A stretch of DNA of 64,000 bases, from positions 248,001-312,000 of the forward strand of contig NHNW01000053.1 of the NCBI GenBank assembly GCA_002786025.1, read 5' to 3'. Made by a program: the position numbers and the translations under genes. Of this stretch, positions 33,448 to 43,867 are shown piece after piece (position 1 is the stretch's first letter; every line of letters begins with the position of its first letter). The DNA is from Zasmidium citrigriseum. Taxonomy: Eukaryota > Ascomycota > Dothideomycetes > Mycosphaerellales > Mycosphaerellaceae. The notes beneath the pieces were generated by a model. It was not told the origin of the DNA and searched no databases. It saw nothing but the letters and a program-made list of their open reading frames with translations.

Positions 33448-33494
33448 AAAAAGAAGGCTTACTAAAAAGAAGGCTTACTAAAAAGAAGGCTTAA
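33448..33494 (+). repeat. Tandem repeat in TE3, 16-bp unit x3
   Basis: Three near-perfect copies of AAAAAGAAGGCTTACT. An ACTAGATA-rich array lies just upstream at about 33374-33440. Confidence 0.85.
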
Positions 33495-33499
33495 GAGGT

Positions 33500-33930
33500 A
33501 AAAAAGAAATAGGTATTTTAAAGAAGGAGATAAGAAAGATAGTACTTACTCGCGCGCGGCGGAGGGTATCGTTCTTATAGTTCTTTATATCGAGGAACTT
33601 CTAACGAACGAAGGCGAACTAGGCGGAAGTAGGCTTAAGGGCCGGGTCGGTATAGACAGAGTCGATTATCTCTTTAATAGAGTAATAAGTAGCTGTCTCG
33701 AAGTATATCTAGCGAATAATATAGTCGATCTTATCGACTTGTTTAGTATCCTTCTTATAAAGAGTACGCTCTTTAGAAGACACTTTCGCTAAAGATATAG
33801 ACTCGGCGGTAGGCTACTTAGCGCTAGGGTGTTCGGCGAGATAACGTAGACGCTCTCGTAACTATAAGATACTAAGACGTTAGTAGCTATACTATAAGTA
33901 CGACCCCTACCTCTTATTAGACGATAATAG
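33500..33930 (-). pseudogene. Second RIP-killed coding stretch of TE3
   Basis: A minus-strand frame with TAA/TAG breaks reads ERLRYLAEHPSAK, SLAKVSSKERTLYKKDTK, FETATYYSIKEIIDSVY and KFLDIKNYKNDT. Codon content looks protein-coding, but no family is recognised. It lies upstream of the transposase on the same strand, so it may be its first exons or a separate accessory gene. Confidence 0.45.
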
Positions 33931-34259
33931 TTTTAATTAATTAATATAGGTCTAGTTGAATTAGTTTAATCGATCGATCGATATCGTATCGTTTCGTTCG
34001 GACAGAGGACTTAGACATACAGGCATTGCTTGCAGCTGCTGCTACGAGACCGCAGTCTTAACTTCGTCTCTATCGGACGATATAGCGGCGGCGCGGAGCG
34101 GGAAACACGTGCGAATAGGAGAGGCTAGATCAATTTGTATAAGAATAGCTAAGAAAAGCGTCTGCGGGCACCCGAAAGGAGATAGTAATAGCGTACAGAA
34201 GGAAAGATTTACGCCTAGATTGAGATGAAGTCGAAGTCCAGCGGAACCGGCTTCCCCTT

Positions 34260-34462
34260 ATGGCTTAGTAGCCAACTTTCAACCGTTGCCCAACCGCACC
34301 TCAACCGCTACTCAACGGTTGAGTTTATACCACCGCAGTGCCCACCGTGTCATTAAATCAACGGTTATACATGCGGCTGAATCGATATCAACGGCAAGGT
34401 TCACGGTTTGAAACACCAACGGTAATACAACCAGGAAAAGTTACCCCTATACCGCGCTAAGG
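34260..34462 (-). repeat. TE3 right terminal and subterminal inverted repeat
   Basis: Reading inward on the minus strand: CCTTAGCGCGGTATAGGGGT, then GATATCGATTCAGCCG, a GCGGTGGT segment and repeated CAACCGTTGA/GCGGTTGAG units ending in AGTTGGCTACTA. These match the left end in order. Confidence 0.8.
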
Positions 34463-34546
34463 CTCCACCACCGCTCTTCGATCGATCGAACAATACGCTC
34501 GACTTGAGAAGAGGAGAAGCAGCAACGCCAATACCAGCTTCAACAT
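34463..34546 (-). pseudogene. Signal-peptide exon of the TE3-split glycosidase gene
   Basis: The ATG at 34546 opens 28 codons: a strongly hydrophobic signal peptide (MLKLVLALLLLLFSSRAYC) and the start of the mature chain (SIDRRAVVE). TE3 sequence follows at once and supplies a TAG after one codon. Joining this exon to AAG TTC AAC at 26756, with one copy of the flanking duplication removed, gives an uninterrupted frame of 709 residues. The residues around the joint (AVVE, then KFNP) fit the start of such enzymes. The promoter and start are thus intact but yield only a peptide of about 29 residues. Confidence 0.85.
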
Positions 34547-34884
34547 AATGGGCTTGTCTCCTCGCTGAGCCCGCATATGGGCGCCGACAGTCCCTCCCAG
34601 TCAGTTGATCTAATATGGAGCCACTGCAGGATGAGCTGCAAAATAGCCGGAGGAGATGCTTCTTCCCCTCTATTCAAAGTGACTGACTATAAGGATCCTT
34701 CTCCATTTAGCCGCCAAGTATGAGCAACCTCGCAGTCACCATCCGGATCCCGAGACTCATCGTCCCTCGTTACACCGAGAAAGCGAGCAAGGCCGTGAAG
34801 ATTCAAATGTCTTCAATGGTACCTGTCACCCCGTACACTGATGCCTCTCGCGTGTTCGTATTGAACACAGAAATGAGCTGAAGA
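34547..34884. promoter_or_regulatory. Divergent promoter between split glycosidase and GH31 genes
   Basis: 338 bp separate the two start codons (34546 minus, 34885 plus). A TATAAGG sits at 34688-34694. Head-to-head placement of two secreted glycosidase genes suggests shared regulation before TE3 arrived; this is inferred from layout only. Confidence 0.5.
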
Positions 34885-37112
34885 ATGGCGGCTCTCTTCC
34901 TCGTTCTCGGTGCTCTTCTTGCGCTTACTCTACCAGTTTACGGCTCCTCTAGGCCTTCAGGCGATATCGAGGCTGTTGTCAAGTCAACAAGTCCTTACAC
35001 TCTGCACGTCAAGAACTCCCACAACGCAGCAGGCGAGGTCGTTATTCTTGCTGGTAATCGAAACACGACCGCTAAGCCAGTGTCAGCAAGCCACGACGGT
35101 GTCATGAAGAATGGTAAACGGACTATCTCGACAGAAGCAATTGGAGACTGTACTGTGAAGGTGACAGTCAACACTGCGAGCGACTTCGTCGGTGCTCGCA
35201 TCCATTCGAAGGCAGCGACGAAATTCTACGGAGTTTGGGAGTACCCCTTCTCACGCCAACTGGATAATGTTGGAGTCGCTTTCGACCTCAAAGGCGTGGG
35301 CAACTCCGAGGGGATCAATTGGGCGAATGCTCGAGCGCCTTTCTTCTTCACTGACCATGGATTTGGAGTATATGCCGACACGCTTCAAATGGGCTCTTTC
35401 GACTTCACGCAACCTGGTCAAGCGCAATTCATATTCAACAGCAGCAGTCTGGTATTTTATGTGATCCTCGCCAAAGACACCGATGATCCTGCCAGCATCT
35501 TGTCAGAGTATGCCACTCTGAGTAACACCATTGGAATGCCTCCAGATTCGAGCTACGGGCCTACCTTCTGGAGCGACAATTGGGAAGAAGACTTCCATGC
35601 TGGCGTTAGTAATGCACAGGAAAATTATTACGATGTCATCAACCACTTGTATGACGCTCAAATCCATGCAACTGCCATGTTTGCGGACCGACCATACGGG
35701 ACTGGCAATTACAGTAAGTAACTGTGGCATTCCGATCTTGATCACACTGATACTTCTAAGGCTTCGGTAATTGGGACTTCGATCCCGTCTTCTATCCGAC
35801 TCCGCGAGAATTCATCGCCAATCTCTCTTCTTGGGGCTATGACTTTCAAGTGTGGGTCGCCAATCGGGCCTTCATCTACACTGATCTCTACAACGCAAGT
35901 GTAGAGAACGGCTGGATTTTCCCTGGCATCGATGCACACTTCTTCAATGGACCAGCAGTGAATCTCAGCATTCCAGAGGCCTACAGATACTTCGAATCTC
36001 ATCTGGAAGCGTACCCATCACTCGGAGTCAAAGGCTACAAGATCGATCGGGGCGAAGAAGAGGAAATGCCCGTGTACGAGCAAAACATCCAGATGACCCT
36101 ATTCGAGCAGCTCTGTTACGACACCATGATCGAGAAATGGGGAGACGAGGTCTTCTACAACTTCGCCCGAAGTGCTGTTGATCGTTCGAGAAATGTCACT
36201 GCGGTCTGGAACGGCGATTCGTGGGCTAATTACACTGGTCTGGCCTACACAGTCGCAAGTGGGATTCGTGCTGGTCTCATCGGCTTTTCTCAATGGGGAA
36301 GTGATACGGGAGGGTATATTCGAGAGATTGTCAATGGAGTCGACCAACCTGCCGAAGATCTCTGGGCGAGATGGATGTGGTTCAGTGCCTTTTCGCCAGT
36401 GTACGAGATCATGATTGGGACGAATCATACTCCTTGGTATCCGCCGTATTCGTCAGACCTGGTGCAAGTGCTGAAGGACAGTACGGATACGCATCATCTC
36501 TTGATGCCGTACATCAGATCATACACCTATCATGCCCACAAGACTGGCATCCCAGTCATCCGAGCTGCTCTTCTGGAAACGCCCAAGGATAAGGCCGTCT
36601 ACGACGTCAACGATGCTTACTTCTTTGGCCCTCATCTCTACATCGCGCCAATCGTCAATGCCACAGGCCATCGTTCAGTCTATCTTCCAAAGGGCGCCAA
36701 ATACCTCGAATACTTCAATCGCACCAAAGTCCATCGCGGCGGCTCCACGACCAAAGTCTCCCTTGACACCAATTCGATTCCAGCGTACATCCGCGAGGGT
36801 GCGATCTTGGCGAAAGGCGACATCTATCAGGGGAACAACAAGTGGACGGAGGACTGGAAGCCGTCTCTTGAGATCGAGATCTTCCCTTCGTCGGACGTTC
36901 ACATCAGTACGCTACCTTACTACAATGGCAAGGAAGCTGTGGATGTTAGGATCAAGGTTGAGGGTCGATGTCGATATGTTGCCGTTGAGTATGGAGCTGT
37001 GGGGATCAATGGTACTCTGAAAGTCGTCACCAAAACTGGCTCAAGAGAGGCGCCTTTGTTGGCAGGAGGAGGACATGCGGTATTTGAGAATGTCCAGAGT
37101 GTCTTCGGGTAA
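34885..37112 (+). CDS. Secreted GH31-family alpha-glycosidase
   Basis: Exons 34885-35713 and 35761-37112 with a 47-nt intron (GTAAGT donor, CTAAG acceptor, phase 1) encode 726 residues. A signal peptide begins at the chosen ATG (MAALFLVLGALLALTLPVYG). An N-terminal beta domain is followed by the GH31 barrel. The nucleophile region is GYKIDRGEEEE with Asp372 and the acid/base region is WNGDSWANY with Asp429; FSQWGSDTGGY, WMWFSAFSPVYE and a C-terminal beta part follow. The KIDRGEE variant marks a GH31 subgroup distinct from classical maltases, so alpha-glucosidase, alpha-xylosidase and alpha-galactosidase activity remain possible. The enzyme should act outside the cell, alongside the glycosidase encoded head to head with it and now split by TE3. 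Confidence 0.88.
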
Positions 37113-37274
37113 TCATGAACGTGACCAAGCCCAGCGCACGAACGAGGCTCGACTGACTTTTACTGGTACGTGGAGCATCTGTCTTATAGCCGAATCCCCG
37201 ATCTTGTAACCCGAAAAGCAGGTAGTCACAATCCGAGCATTCCGTTGCCCGAGATCTGGCCTATCTAGTCGGCC

Positions 37275-39442
37275 ATGCTACTGCTCTTGGCAAAAACTAG
37301 GCGAGGCTATCGTCATTGCTCCACTGTCGAAGAGCTTTGCTATATATCTAACATATGCAGGTACAATCTGCAATGCCTTGTTGTGGCTGTTGGCCTGCAT
37401 TGCTTACATCACTGGAGAACGGCCCTGCAACAGCTCAGAGTTGCAGCCAATGCCATCTTTCAAGAGCGCCTCCGCCGTGTCGGTCGGAGTTGGCTCGTTC
37501 AACCAGTCACCGCCTGAGATTGTGTCGTTTTCAAGTCTATCGACTGGTGCATCTCTCATCGCCTCTTTTTCGTCGCAGGATGCTCGCCTGCCAGTCTCTC
37601 CACAATTAGCAGACAAGACGTGGGCGCTTCTATCTGTCTTTGGTCCACCGAAAGAGGCAGTCGTCACTTGCGATTGGATTAAGAAGGAAGCTGGGCACTA
37701 CGAAGCGGTGGACGATGTGTTCGACGATGCATTCCTCCAAGGTTGGAAATACTTAGACTTCGTCTGAGGACAGGATAATGACTGACCGTGAAAATATAGT
37801 TCTTTACATTCAAAGCATGGTAGCCCCTCAGCCCGGCCTTGCAGCTTGTCTCGCTGATGCGTTTGGAACGGAGGCTGTTCTCACCAGCTCAACGTCAGAG
37901 CATACATCGAACATCCCCAGCGGACCTTACGTTGCATTTACATCTGAGGGCGAAACGATCCTTGGCCAAGTCTACCGAGTGTATCAAGATGATCACCAAG
38001 CCTTTATGAACGGCGTTCTTCCTGGTGCCAACCCGGACACCTTTCGCTACGCCCCTGTCAACACCATGAGCGATGCTACGATCGGCATCCCCGTGCCATC
38101 TCGCCTGTACAGCAGGGCAAGATCTCACGAATCAAAGCCTCTCGAAGGTCTGAGAGTCACAGTCAAGGATATCATCGACATTGCCGGCATCAAAACTACT
38201 AATGGGAACCGGGCTTGGGCTCAGCTATATCCTGTCCGCAACTCCACCGCACCATCCATTCAGGCTCTCATCAATCTAGGAGCCGTCATCATCGGCAAGA
38301 CCAAGACGGCTCAATTTGCGAATTCAGATCGTCCGACCGCTGACTGGGTCGACTACCACGACGCTTTCAACCCACGCGGAGATGGTTACCAGGATCCGGG
38401 CGTCTCTTCTTCAGGCGCTGGAGCTTCTACAGCAACGTACGACTGGGTCGATGTGAGCATCGGCACTGACACTGGCGGAAGTGTTCGCATTCCTGCTGGT
38501 AAGCAAGGTCTATTCGCCCTTCGTCCGAGCTTCGGTGCAACTAGTAATAAAGGTGTAATGCCTGAGGGAGAGTACTTCGACGCTGTTGGCTTCATGACAC
38601 GCAGTCCGTACTCGTTGCAGATCTTTGGCAAAGCATGGCTCTCCCAAGCAGAGCAACAAGGCAATTTGACTCTGTCAAACAACCACACCAGCTTCCCAAA
38701 GAAGCTGATCATCCCAAGTAATCTCTGGCCCGTCGAAAACAATGCTAGCCAAGCCATATTCTCCAGTTGGATCTCCCGCCTCGCCAGAACCCTCAACGCA
38801 ACCATCGACACAACCTCCATATCGGAGTTCTGGAATGCCACTGCACATACCGATCTCCCCAACACCAACTTCGACACCTACATGCATGAAGTTGGCTTCA
38901 ACCTCATCTGGCAGCACCAGCTCTCCACCGTCATCGAACCCTTCGAAAGAGATTACGCCGCCGCATACGACCGGCGCACGCCCTTCATCAACCCCTTCCC
39001 AGCAGCCCGCTACGCCAGCGCCGCAAACGTCACCGATGCCATGGTCCAGGAAGCCTACAACCGCTTCATCTACTTCCGCGACTGGTTTGGCAAGCACGTC
39101 GTCCGCAGCGATCCCGAGACATGCTCCGAAAGCCTCTTCCTCATCCCAATGTTCGCCGGCGAAGTCTCATATCGCAACACCGTCTATTCGCCGCCGGATG
39201 TGTCGACTTGGACGCAGTTTACCAAGTATTATTACAGTGTGCAGAGTCAAGGTCCTGAGGCGGTATTTCCTATTGGGCAGGTGGGATATATGAGTAATGT
39301 GACGAATGTGGAGGAGCAGTTGCCAGTGGTGATTGATGTCTTGGCGCATAGGGGGTGTGATTTGATGTTGCTGGATTTGGCGAAGTTCTTGGCAGATGAG
39401 GGGTTGTTGAGGGAGGTTAAGACGGGAAGGACGGCATTCTAA
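37275..39442 (+). CDS. Amidase-signature hydrolase with N-terminal signal/anchor
   Basis: Three exons, 37275-37311, 37361-37741 and 37800-39442, give 686 residues. Intron 1 has a CTAAC branch and TGCAG acceptor. Intron 2 (58 nt) has a GTTGGA donor, CTGAC branch and TATAG acceptor, phase 1. Exon 1 is the least certain part; it supplies an ATG in front of a hydrophobic segment (ALLWLLACIAYI). The amidase core is complete: VTVKDIIDIAG with Lys262, SSSGAGAS with the cis-Ser near 344, and GTDTGGSVRIPAG with nucleophile Ser367, the Ser-Ser-Lys triad. About 200 residues precede the core, as in some fungal extracellular amidases. It should hydrolyse amides outside the cell or at a membrane; the substrate is unknown. 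It is co-directional with the GH31 gene, 162 bp downstream. Confidence 0.82.
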
Positions 39443-39647
39443 AGGCGAGTCTTGCATTGCAAGGATCTCTAGCAAGGCTGTAGGCAAGAAGTGAAGTCAA
39501 TTAGCGCGATATTCACGTGACTCTTGGCATTTCAAAAATTGGACCGAGCTTCCAGCCGCTCCTCCCAGCACCGACTTCCCACCGACTTCACTTCACTTCA
39601 CTTCATCTCAACAACTCTGAAGTGGAAGACTTGAGATTACAGCCATC

Positions 39648-40053
39648 ATGGCCGACGCAAAACAATCCACCAGCGATGAGCAAACCTGGGACGCACCAAA
39701 ATACGAAGCCGCCCTAGCCCACCTCGAAAAGCTCCAAGAACAGGTAAATCCACTCCAACCAAAACCATCTTATTCAATAATATCTAACACAGACCCAGCT
39801 CTCAAGCCTTCGAAGCGCAATTCCAACAGTAATCGCGCCTCTAATGCAAGCAAATACGTCCAAAGAGCAATTGTTTGCCGACGTCAAAACCGCCGCTGTC
39901 ACCTCCGCCTCTGAGCTGAAGGACTTCCGGGAGAACTGGACCTCTGAGCAAACACAGAGCTTGCTTGCCAGATCGCAGGAAAGCAAGCAGAGGGATGGTG
40001 ATTTGGGGAAGGCGAGGAGTGTGCCGAGGTATGGATGGTCGGAGGGGAGGTGA
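39648..40053 (+). CDS. Small conserved-looking coiled-coil protein, unrecognised
   Basis: Exons 39648-39743 and 39799-40053 with a 55-nt intron (GTAAAT donor, CTAAC branch, CCCAG acceptor, phase 0) give 116 residues. An alternative acceptor 6 bp upstream would add two residues. The protein is hydrophilic, has no signal peptide, is helical with a coiled-coil-like stretch (YEAALAHLEKLQEQ), and ends in PRYGWSEGR. The content looks like a real small fungal protein, perhaps a subunit of a larger complex, but I cannot name the family. It converges with the next gene, 63 bp between stops. Confidence 0.7.
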
Positions 40054-40116
40054 GCCGTCACCGCCTCGCCATGCATGCGAAACAACCTCACCAAGCGCCT
40101 CCGAAACCTGGCCACC

Positions 40117-40890
40117 TCAACACCTCAACGGCCTCCCACCCGGCCACCTTCCGGCACTCCCATCAACAGTCGTATTCCACCGCCCATCCCACTCCCTCCA
40201 AGCCGTCGGAACCCCAAACCTCTTCCTCTGCCCCTTAGGCCAATGCGCATCGCTCCAAAACCGCCACTGAATCCCCGGCCGCAAATCCTCAAACCTCCTT
40301 GTCCGGAAATTATAAACCTCATCCTTATCCCTCCTCGCCCAGGGCGTACTTCCCAAGTTACCAGGTGGATACCAGTCCATATCCTCCACCGGACCCCTCC
40401 AATTCGGATCCCTATCCTCAAGCCAGCGCAAACCGGTCGAGTCCCAATGACTCCAATGCTCCCGACTCGGCATATCCCTCTGCAACGTCCTGCGATCCCC
40501 ACTCGCGACAACAAAAACATCCGGCCCTTCACCCGTCAGACCATCTTTGATCCGACCCCAAGTTCCCCGACGGGCGCCGTCGACAGGCCGGGCGAAGTAT
40601 TTCTTCGATTTGAAGTTGGAGAGTTTGCGGCCGCCTTGGTACCAGCCTCTGCCGCCCGAGCCGGGAGGTCGCCAGTGGATGAAGGGTTCTTCGCGGGGCG
40701 CGGTGCGGCGGTGTCCGAATTCGGGGACGAAGGGGAAGCCGTTGTAGGCGGCTTGTTGGTAGGGTTCGGCGTAGGGTTCGGGGTGCCACCAGTATGCCAT
40801 CTTGGGAACGAGGGAGGGTTGATGTGGGATCTGGATCTGGCGACTGACGACGAGATGTCGCCGGAAGTGATGAGATGGAGAGAGAGTCAT
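40117..40890 (-). CDS. Trp/Arg/Pro-rich protein, unrecognised
   Basis: A single open frame of 257 residues from the first ATG. A start at 40800 (MAYWWHPEPYAEP, 227 residues) looks more natural because the 30 residues before it are unremarkable. The sequence is rich in Trp, Arg, Pro and Gly (HWRPPGSGGRGWYQGG, EHWSHWDSTGLRWLEDRDP, DMDWYPPGNLGSTPWARRD), with no signal peptide or membrane span. Regular Trp spacing argues for a folded, conserved protein rather than a chance frame, although the complementary strand is also open here. Function is unknown. Confidence 0.6.
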   Translation of the reverse strand: MTLSPSHHFRRHLVVSRQIQIPHQPSLVPKMAYWWHPEPYAEPYQQAAYNGFPFVPEFGHRRTAPREEPFIHWRPPGSGGRGWYQGGRKLSNFKSKKYFARPVDGARRGTWGRIKDGLTGEGPDVFVVASGDRRTLQRDMPSREHWSHWDSTGLRWLEDRDPNWRGPVEDMDWYPPGNLGSTPWARRDKDEVYNFRTRRFEDLRPGIQWRFWSDAHWPKGQRKRFGVPTAWREWDGRWNTTVDGSAGRWPGGRPLRC

Positions 40891-41339
40891 CTCAAGAGGA
40901 GTGTTTGGGACTTTTTGTATCTACTCTGAGACAAATGCTAGCAAGGACGGGCTTTGCTGATTGTACAAACAGAGCCGCAATCTCTCACGCCTCGTTGAAG
41001 AGCTAGAAACAGAAAGCTCATGAGGCTTCACCATTTCCCCATCAGGCAAACAGACCAGTTTGTACGATGTTTGCAGCATCAAGAGGCTGTTTGCGGACAA
41101 TTGCGGCTCCTAGGTCACATGGGCTGTGCTTCCCGGTCATAACAAAATATAGAGAGGTGGAGAATTGTGAAGAAAAAAAAGTTCTCGTTATGCAGCTGGT
41201 ATCAAAGGGCGTCTCAAACTGGCCCACGACAAAAGCCCTATTTTGATTTCCTCCAACCCATGCAACAACAACAATGCGCCCTGGTGTCCCTTCTCTCTGA
41301 CGCCGCCGCTAATCCGACTGAGATCTGTATTTGCCCCAC
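40891..41339. other. Intergenic, no gene seen
   Basis: 449 bp that should hold the promoter of the Trp-rich gene and the 3' UTR of the exomer gene. An A-rich tract (AAGAAAAAAAAG) lies at about 41168. No feature is supported. Confidence 0.5.
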
Positions 41340-43867
41340 TTATCCGTCACTGCCACTGCTCCTGAACGCTGCGCAAAGTGCTGCATACTGATGCGTGAGG
41401 TCGAGGATGTGCTGCGGCAGGCTGGTTGCTTGGATGATGCTCCGGACTTTCACCGCACCTTCCTCTTCGATGAGTTTTCGGATGGTCAATAGGAGGTCAG
41501 GCGAGAACTACAACCAAAGTCAGCATGCGTATCAGTGGGATAAGTTAGTTTGAATGTTCTCACCTCGGAGTACCACCGATATTGCCAAGCAATCAACCGA
41601 ATGAGTGCTCCCAGCATCCCTCTTCCATCACCGTTGCGCTCGTATAAGCTCAGCACACCTCTCATCGCCTTCGGGCTGTATCGCACTGCCAAGCATGCTT
41701 GCCACGCTTCAATAGCCTCATCGGGATGATGAAGTCTCTCGGCCAAGTCGCCTAGAATCTCCCACTCTTCGGCGCTCTTCTTGTAGGCCAGCTGTTGTTG
41801 CTTGTATTGTGATGCTTCTGTTCGCCAAATCGTATATATGCGAAGGTCTTCATACAGTACCATGAACAGGTTGTCGAGCCATCGTTCGCAGAGCCGCTTA
41901 TGCTGGAATTGTGTGTATGATTGATGTGCTGGGTCGGCGTTCGGTGGTTGAGGTTGGGGCGTCTCTGAATTCGTCCGGACCGTGACTGATGTTGACGGTT
42001 TTGAGACGTCAGGGTCGAGATGTGATGAGGCAATCGAGGGCTCGCTGTCGCCGTTGATCATCTCCTCAGTACCGGCATCTGAATGTGTCTCTTCCGCGGT
42101 TCCATGTCCATTGGGCTGAGGTGTATCCGTTCCTCTCAGGGCGACTGTGCTGGCATTTCTGCTAGTTCGGCCGCCAGTCTGCTTCTCGGTGCGGTACTCC
42201 TCTTCCATAACGAAGACTTGACTTCTGATCTTCAGCAATTGGTCCCAGCCAATCTTCTTCGTAATCTCGGTCAAGAGTATGTAAGCCTTGTGGAAAGTGC
42301 CCTTGTAGTTACCAGCGGACAGTCTCCTCAGAGTCGGGTGTACGACATCTGCGTCTGGTGTTGCGCCAGCATCGTCGATTTCGTCGCACATGGTCTCAGG
42401 GGCAAGCGGCAGGGATATCCGTGCTGGCTCGGGCAATCTGGGCGCGTCCTTATCCTGGTAGGTGAACATCGGGCATGAGTTGAGTGTCAATAAAGCCAGA
42501 TCCCACTGCTCCATCCCAACGTAGACTTCGGCCAAGCGAGCCCAGGTGCAGAACTCGCTGGGCGCAGACACCACACCTCGTTTTGCGATTTCCAGCGCAA
42601 GATCGCCTCTACCTTTCTTGTTACAAAAATCGGCTTGGCAATCGAGTATGGAGTAGTCCATTGGCAGTTCCTGAACAACCTCATGCAACAGTCGAACGGC
42701 CTTGACCTCCTCGTCGGCTGCGATGTATACTCGAGCCAGTAGTGAGGATATCTCGGGGTCTCGCATCCTGAGCTTTTCGAACAGGTTAATTCCAGAAGCA
42801 AATCGTCCAGTCGTCTTGATGTAATGCAGCAGACCAGACGTGAGGTGGTTGGAGACCAAATTCGGGACCTGGATCTCTGGGTCTGATCCCAATTGCCAGC
42901 CTGTTGCCTTGTCAGTCCAGAGGCTTATCCAATCATATCCAATGTTGCTCACCGCTGAAGAAGAGCTTCTCTGCGGCATCCAGGAACTTCTGCTCTTGCT
43001 CGGTGCTTGTGATGGGATTGAATCTCCTCACGCCGATTATGCGCTTGATGACATCTCCTGAACCATTGTCCGCGTACGAGTATGCCCTCAACACGCTGCA
43101 CAGATATGTCTCCAGCCAATGCTCTTCTGTTGCCTCAAGCTTATTTCCTCGCTCGTCCACGCAGTAGCTCTCGACGGTGCCGGGGATTTGGACCTGCACT
43201 CGCATATCGACTCGTGAGAAGGCATTGTAGCAGCTAAGGACGTTAGCTGTATATTCATGGAGAGCTCAGGCTCCCTCATACCAGTAAAGACCAGAAGCCA
43301 CCTTCATTGGCGCATTGCTGGGGGCGTAGGTCAGGGTGTTGATGTATGCAGCCAAGCTAGCTGAGGACGAAGCATCGATGCCGGTGACATGGTGGTATAC
43401 GCCGACCTAAGTGACGATTAGACGCAGCTCCAAATATCATCCCTTTCCCAATGTCATGTAGCTTCTGGGAGGATTACCTGCTTGGAGGTGGACGACTTAG
43501 TGGGCTGCTTGATGAGATGCACGAGATCAGGCGGGCCGAGCTCCCTAAGCGTCTGGAGGCTGTCTGTTCGAATCTCGATCACCGAATGCGATTCATCCTC
43601 GAAGAGCCTGCGATTCACATTCAGCTTCTTGGCCGGTGGTGCATCCAGCCACGAGTCCTTCTTACTCCGGCACGCCTGTGGCCACCATATCCGCAGATGA
43701 GCCCAATCGCAGGTGAATATCGTAGTCGCGCGTGAATGGCGGTCGGGAGTCGCTTGTGAAGAGGCGAAGTGAGGGCGTTTGGGGGTGTGGGCGGGAGATA
43801 TGGTGCTGGCGGTGGTGCTCGCAAGCTGGCGTTCCTGGCTGCTGCCCTGAGCGGCTCGTTCCGTCAA
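41340..43867 (-). CDS. Exomer component of the ChAPs family (Chs5-Arf1-binding, Bud7/Bch1/Chs6-like)
   Basis: Five exons, 43867-43478, 43406-43282, 43233-42953, 42900-41564 and 41507-41340, all with consistent phases, encode 766 residues. ChAPs proteins form the exomer coat with Chs5 at the trans-Golgi and export chitin synthase and other cargo to the surface. Recognisable parts are the N-terminal LGPPDLVHL, MRVQVQIPGTVESY and GVRRFNPIT. TPR-like helices follow (SGLLHYIKTTGRFASGINLF, LLARVYIAADEEVKAVRLL, EWEILGDLAERL-HPDEAIEAW). The family-typical end is FSPDLLLTIRKLIEEEGAVK and LTHQYAALCAAFRSSGSDG. A low-complexity acidic/Ser insert lies between the TPR parts. Length matches fungal homologues. 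It is head to head with HIR3. Confidence 0.92.

Larger units (their letters stand above)
26759..34462. mobile_element. TE3: RIP-degraded CACTA/EnSpm-like (Plavaka-type) transposon inserted in a glycosidase gene
   Basis: A 7.7-kb element. The left end starts CCTTAGCGGATACC and the right end, reverse complemented, starts CCTTAGCGCGGTATAGG. Inside each end are many copies of an AACCGTTG-like motif in inverted arrangement, resembling the subterminal repeats of CACTA elements. The interior is strongly RIP-mutated. A minus-strand gene of more than 1,000 codons (about 31740-28100) has the Tnp2/Plavaka-like pattern. A short flanking duplication (2-4 bp, CTCC) agrees with the 2-4 bp duplications of this superfamily. 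The outer 150-200 bp of each end retain CA/TG. Insertion is in the coding sequence of the glycosidase (24711-34546). Confidence 0.85.

Noticed and set aside
2850..34400. AT-rich blocks as parts of one giant element (Starship-like) or a centromere
   Set aside because: Each block has its own inverted ends and transposase, and normal single-copy genes lie between them. No tyrosine-recombinase captain gene was seen.
37355..37609. Alternative small frame starting ATGCCTTGTTGT for the amidase N-terminus
   Set aside because: It is out of phase with the amidase exons, and its own sequence lacks a signal peptide.
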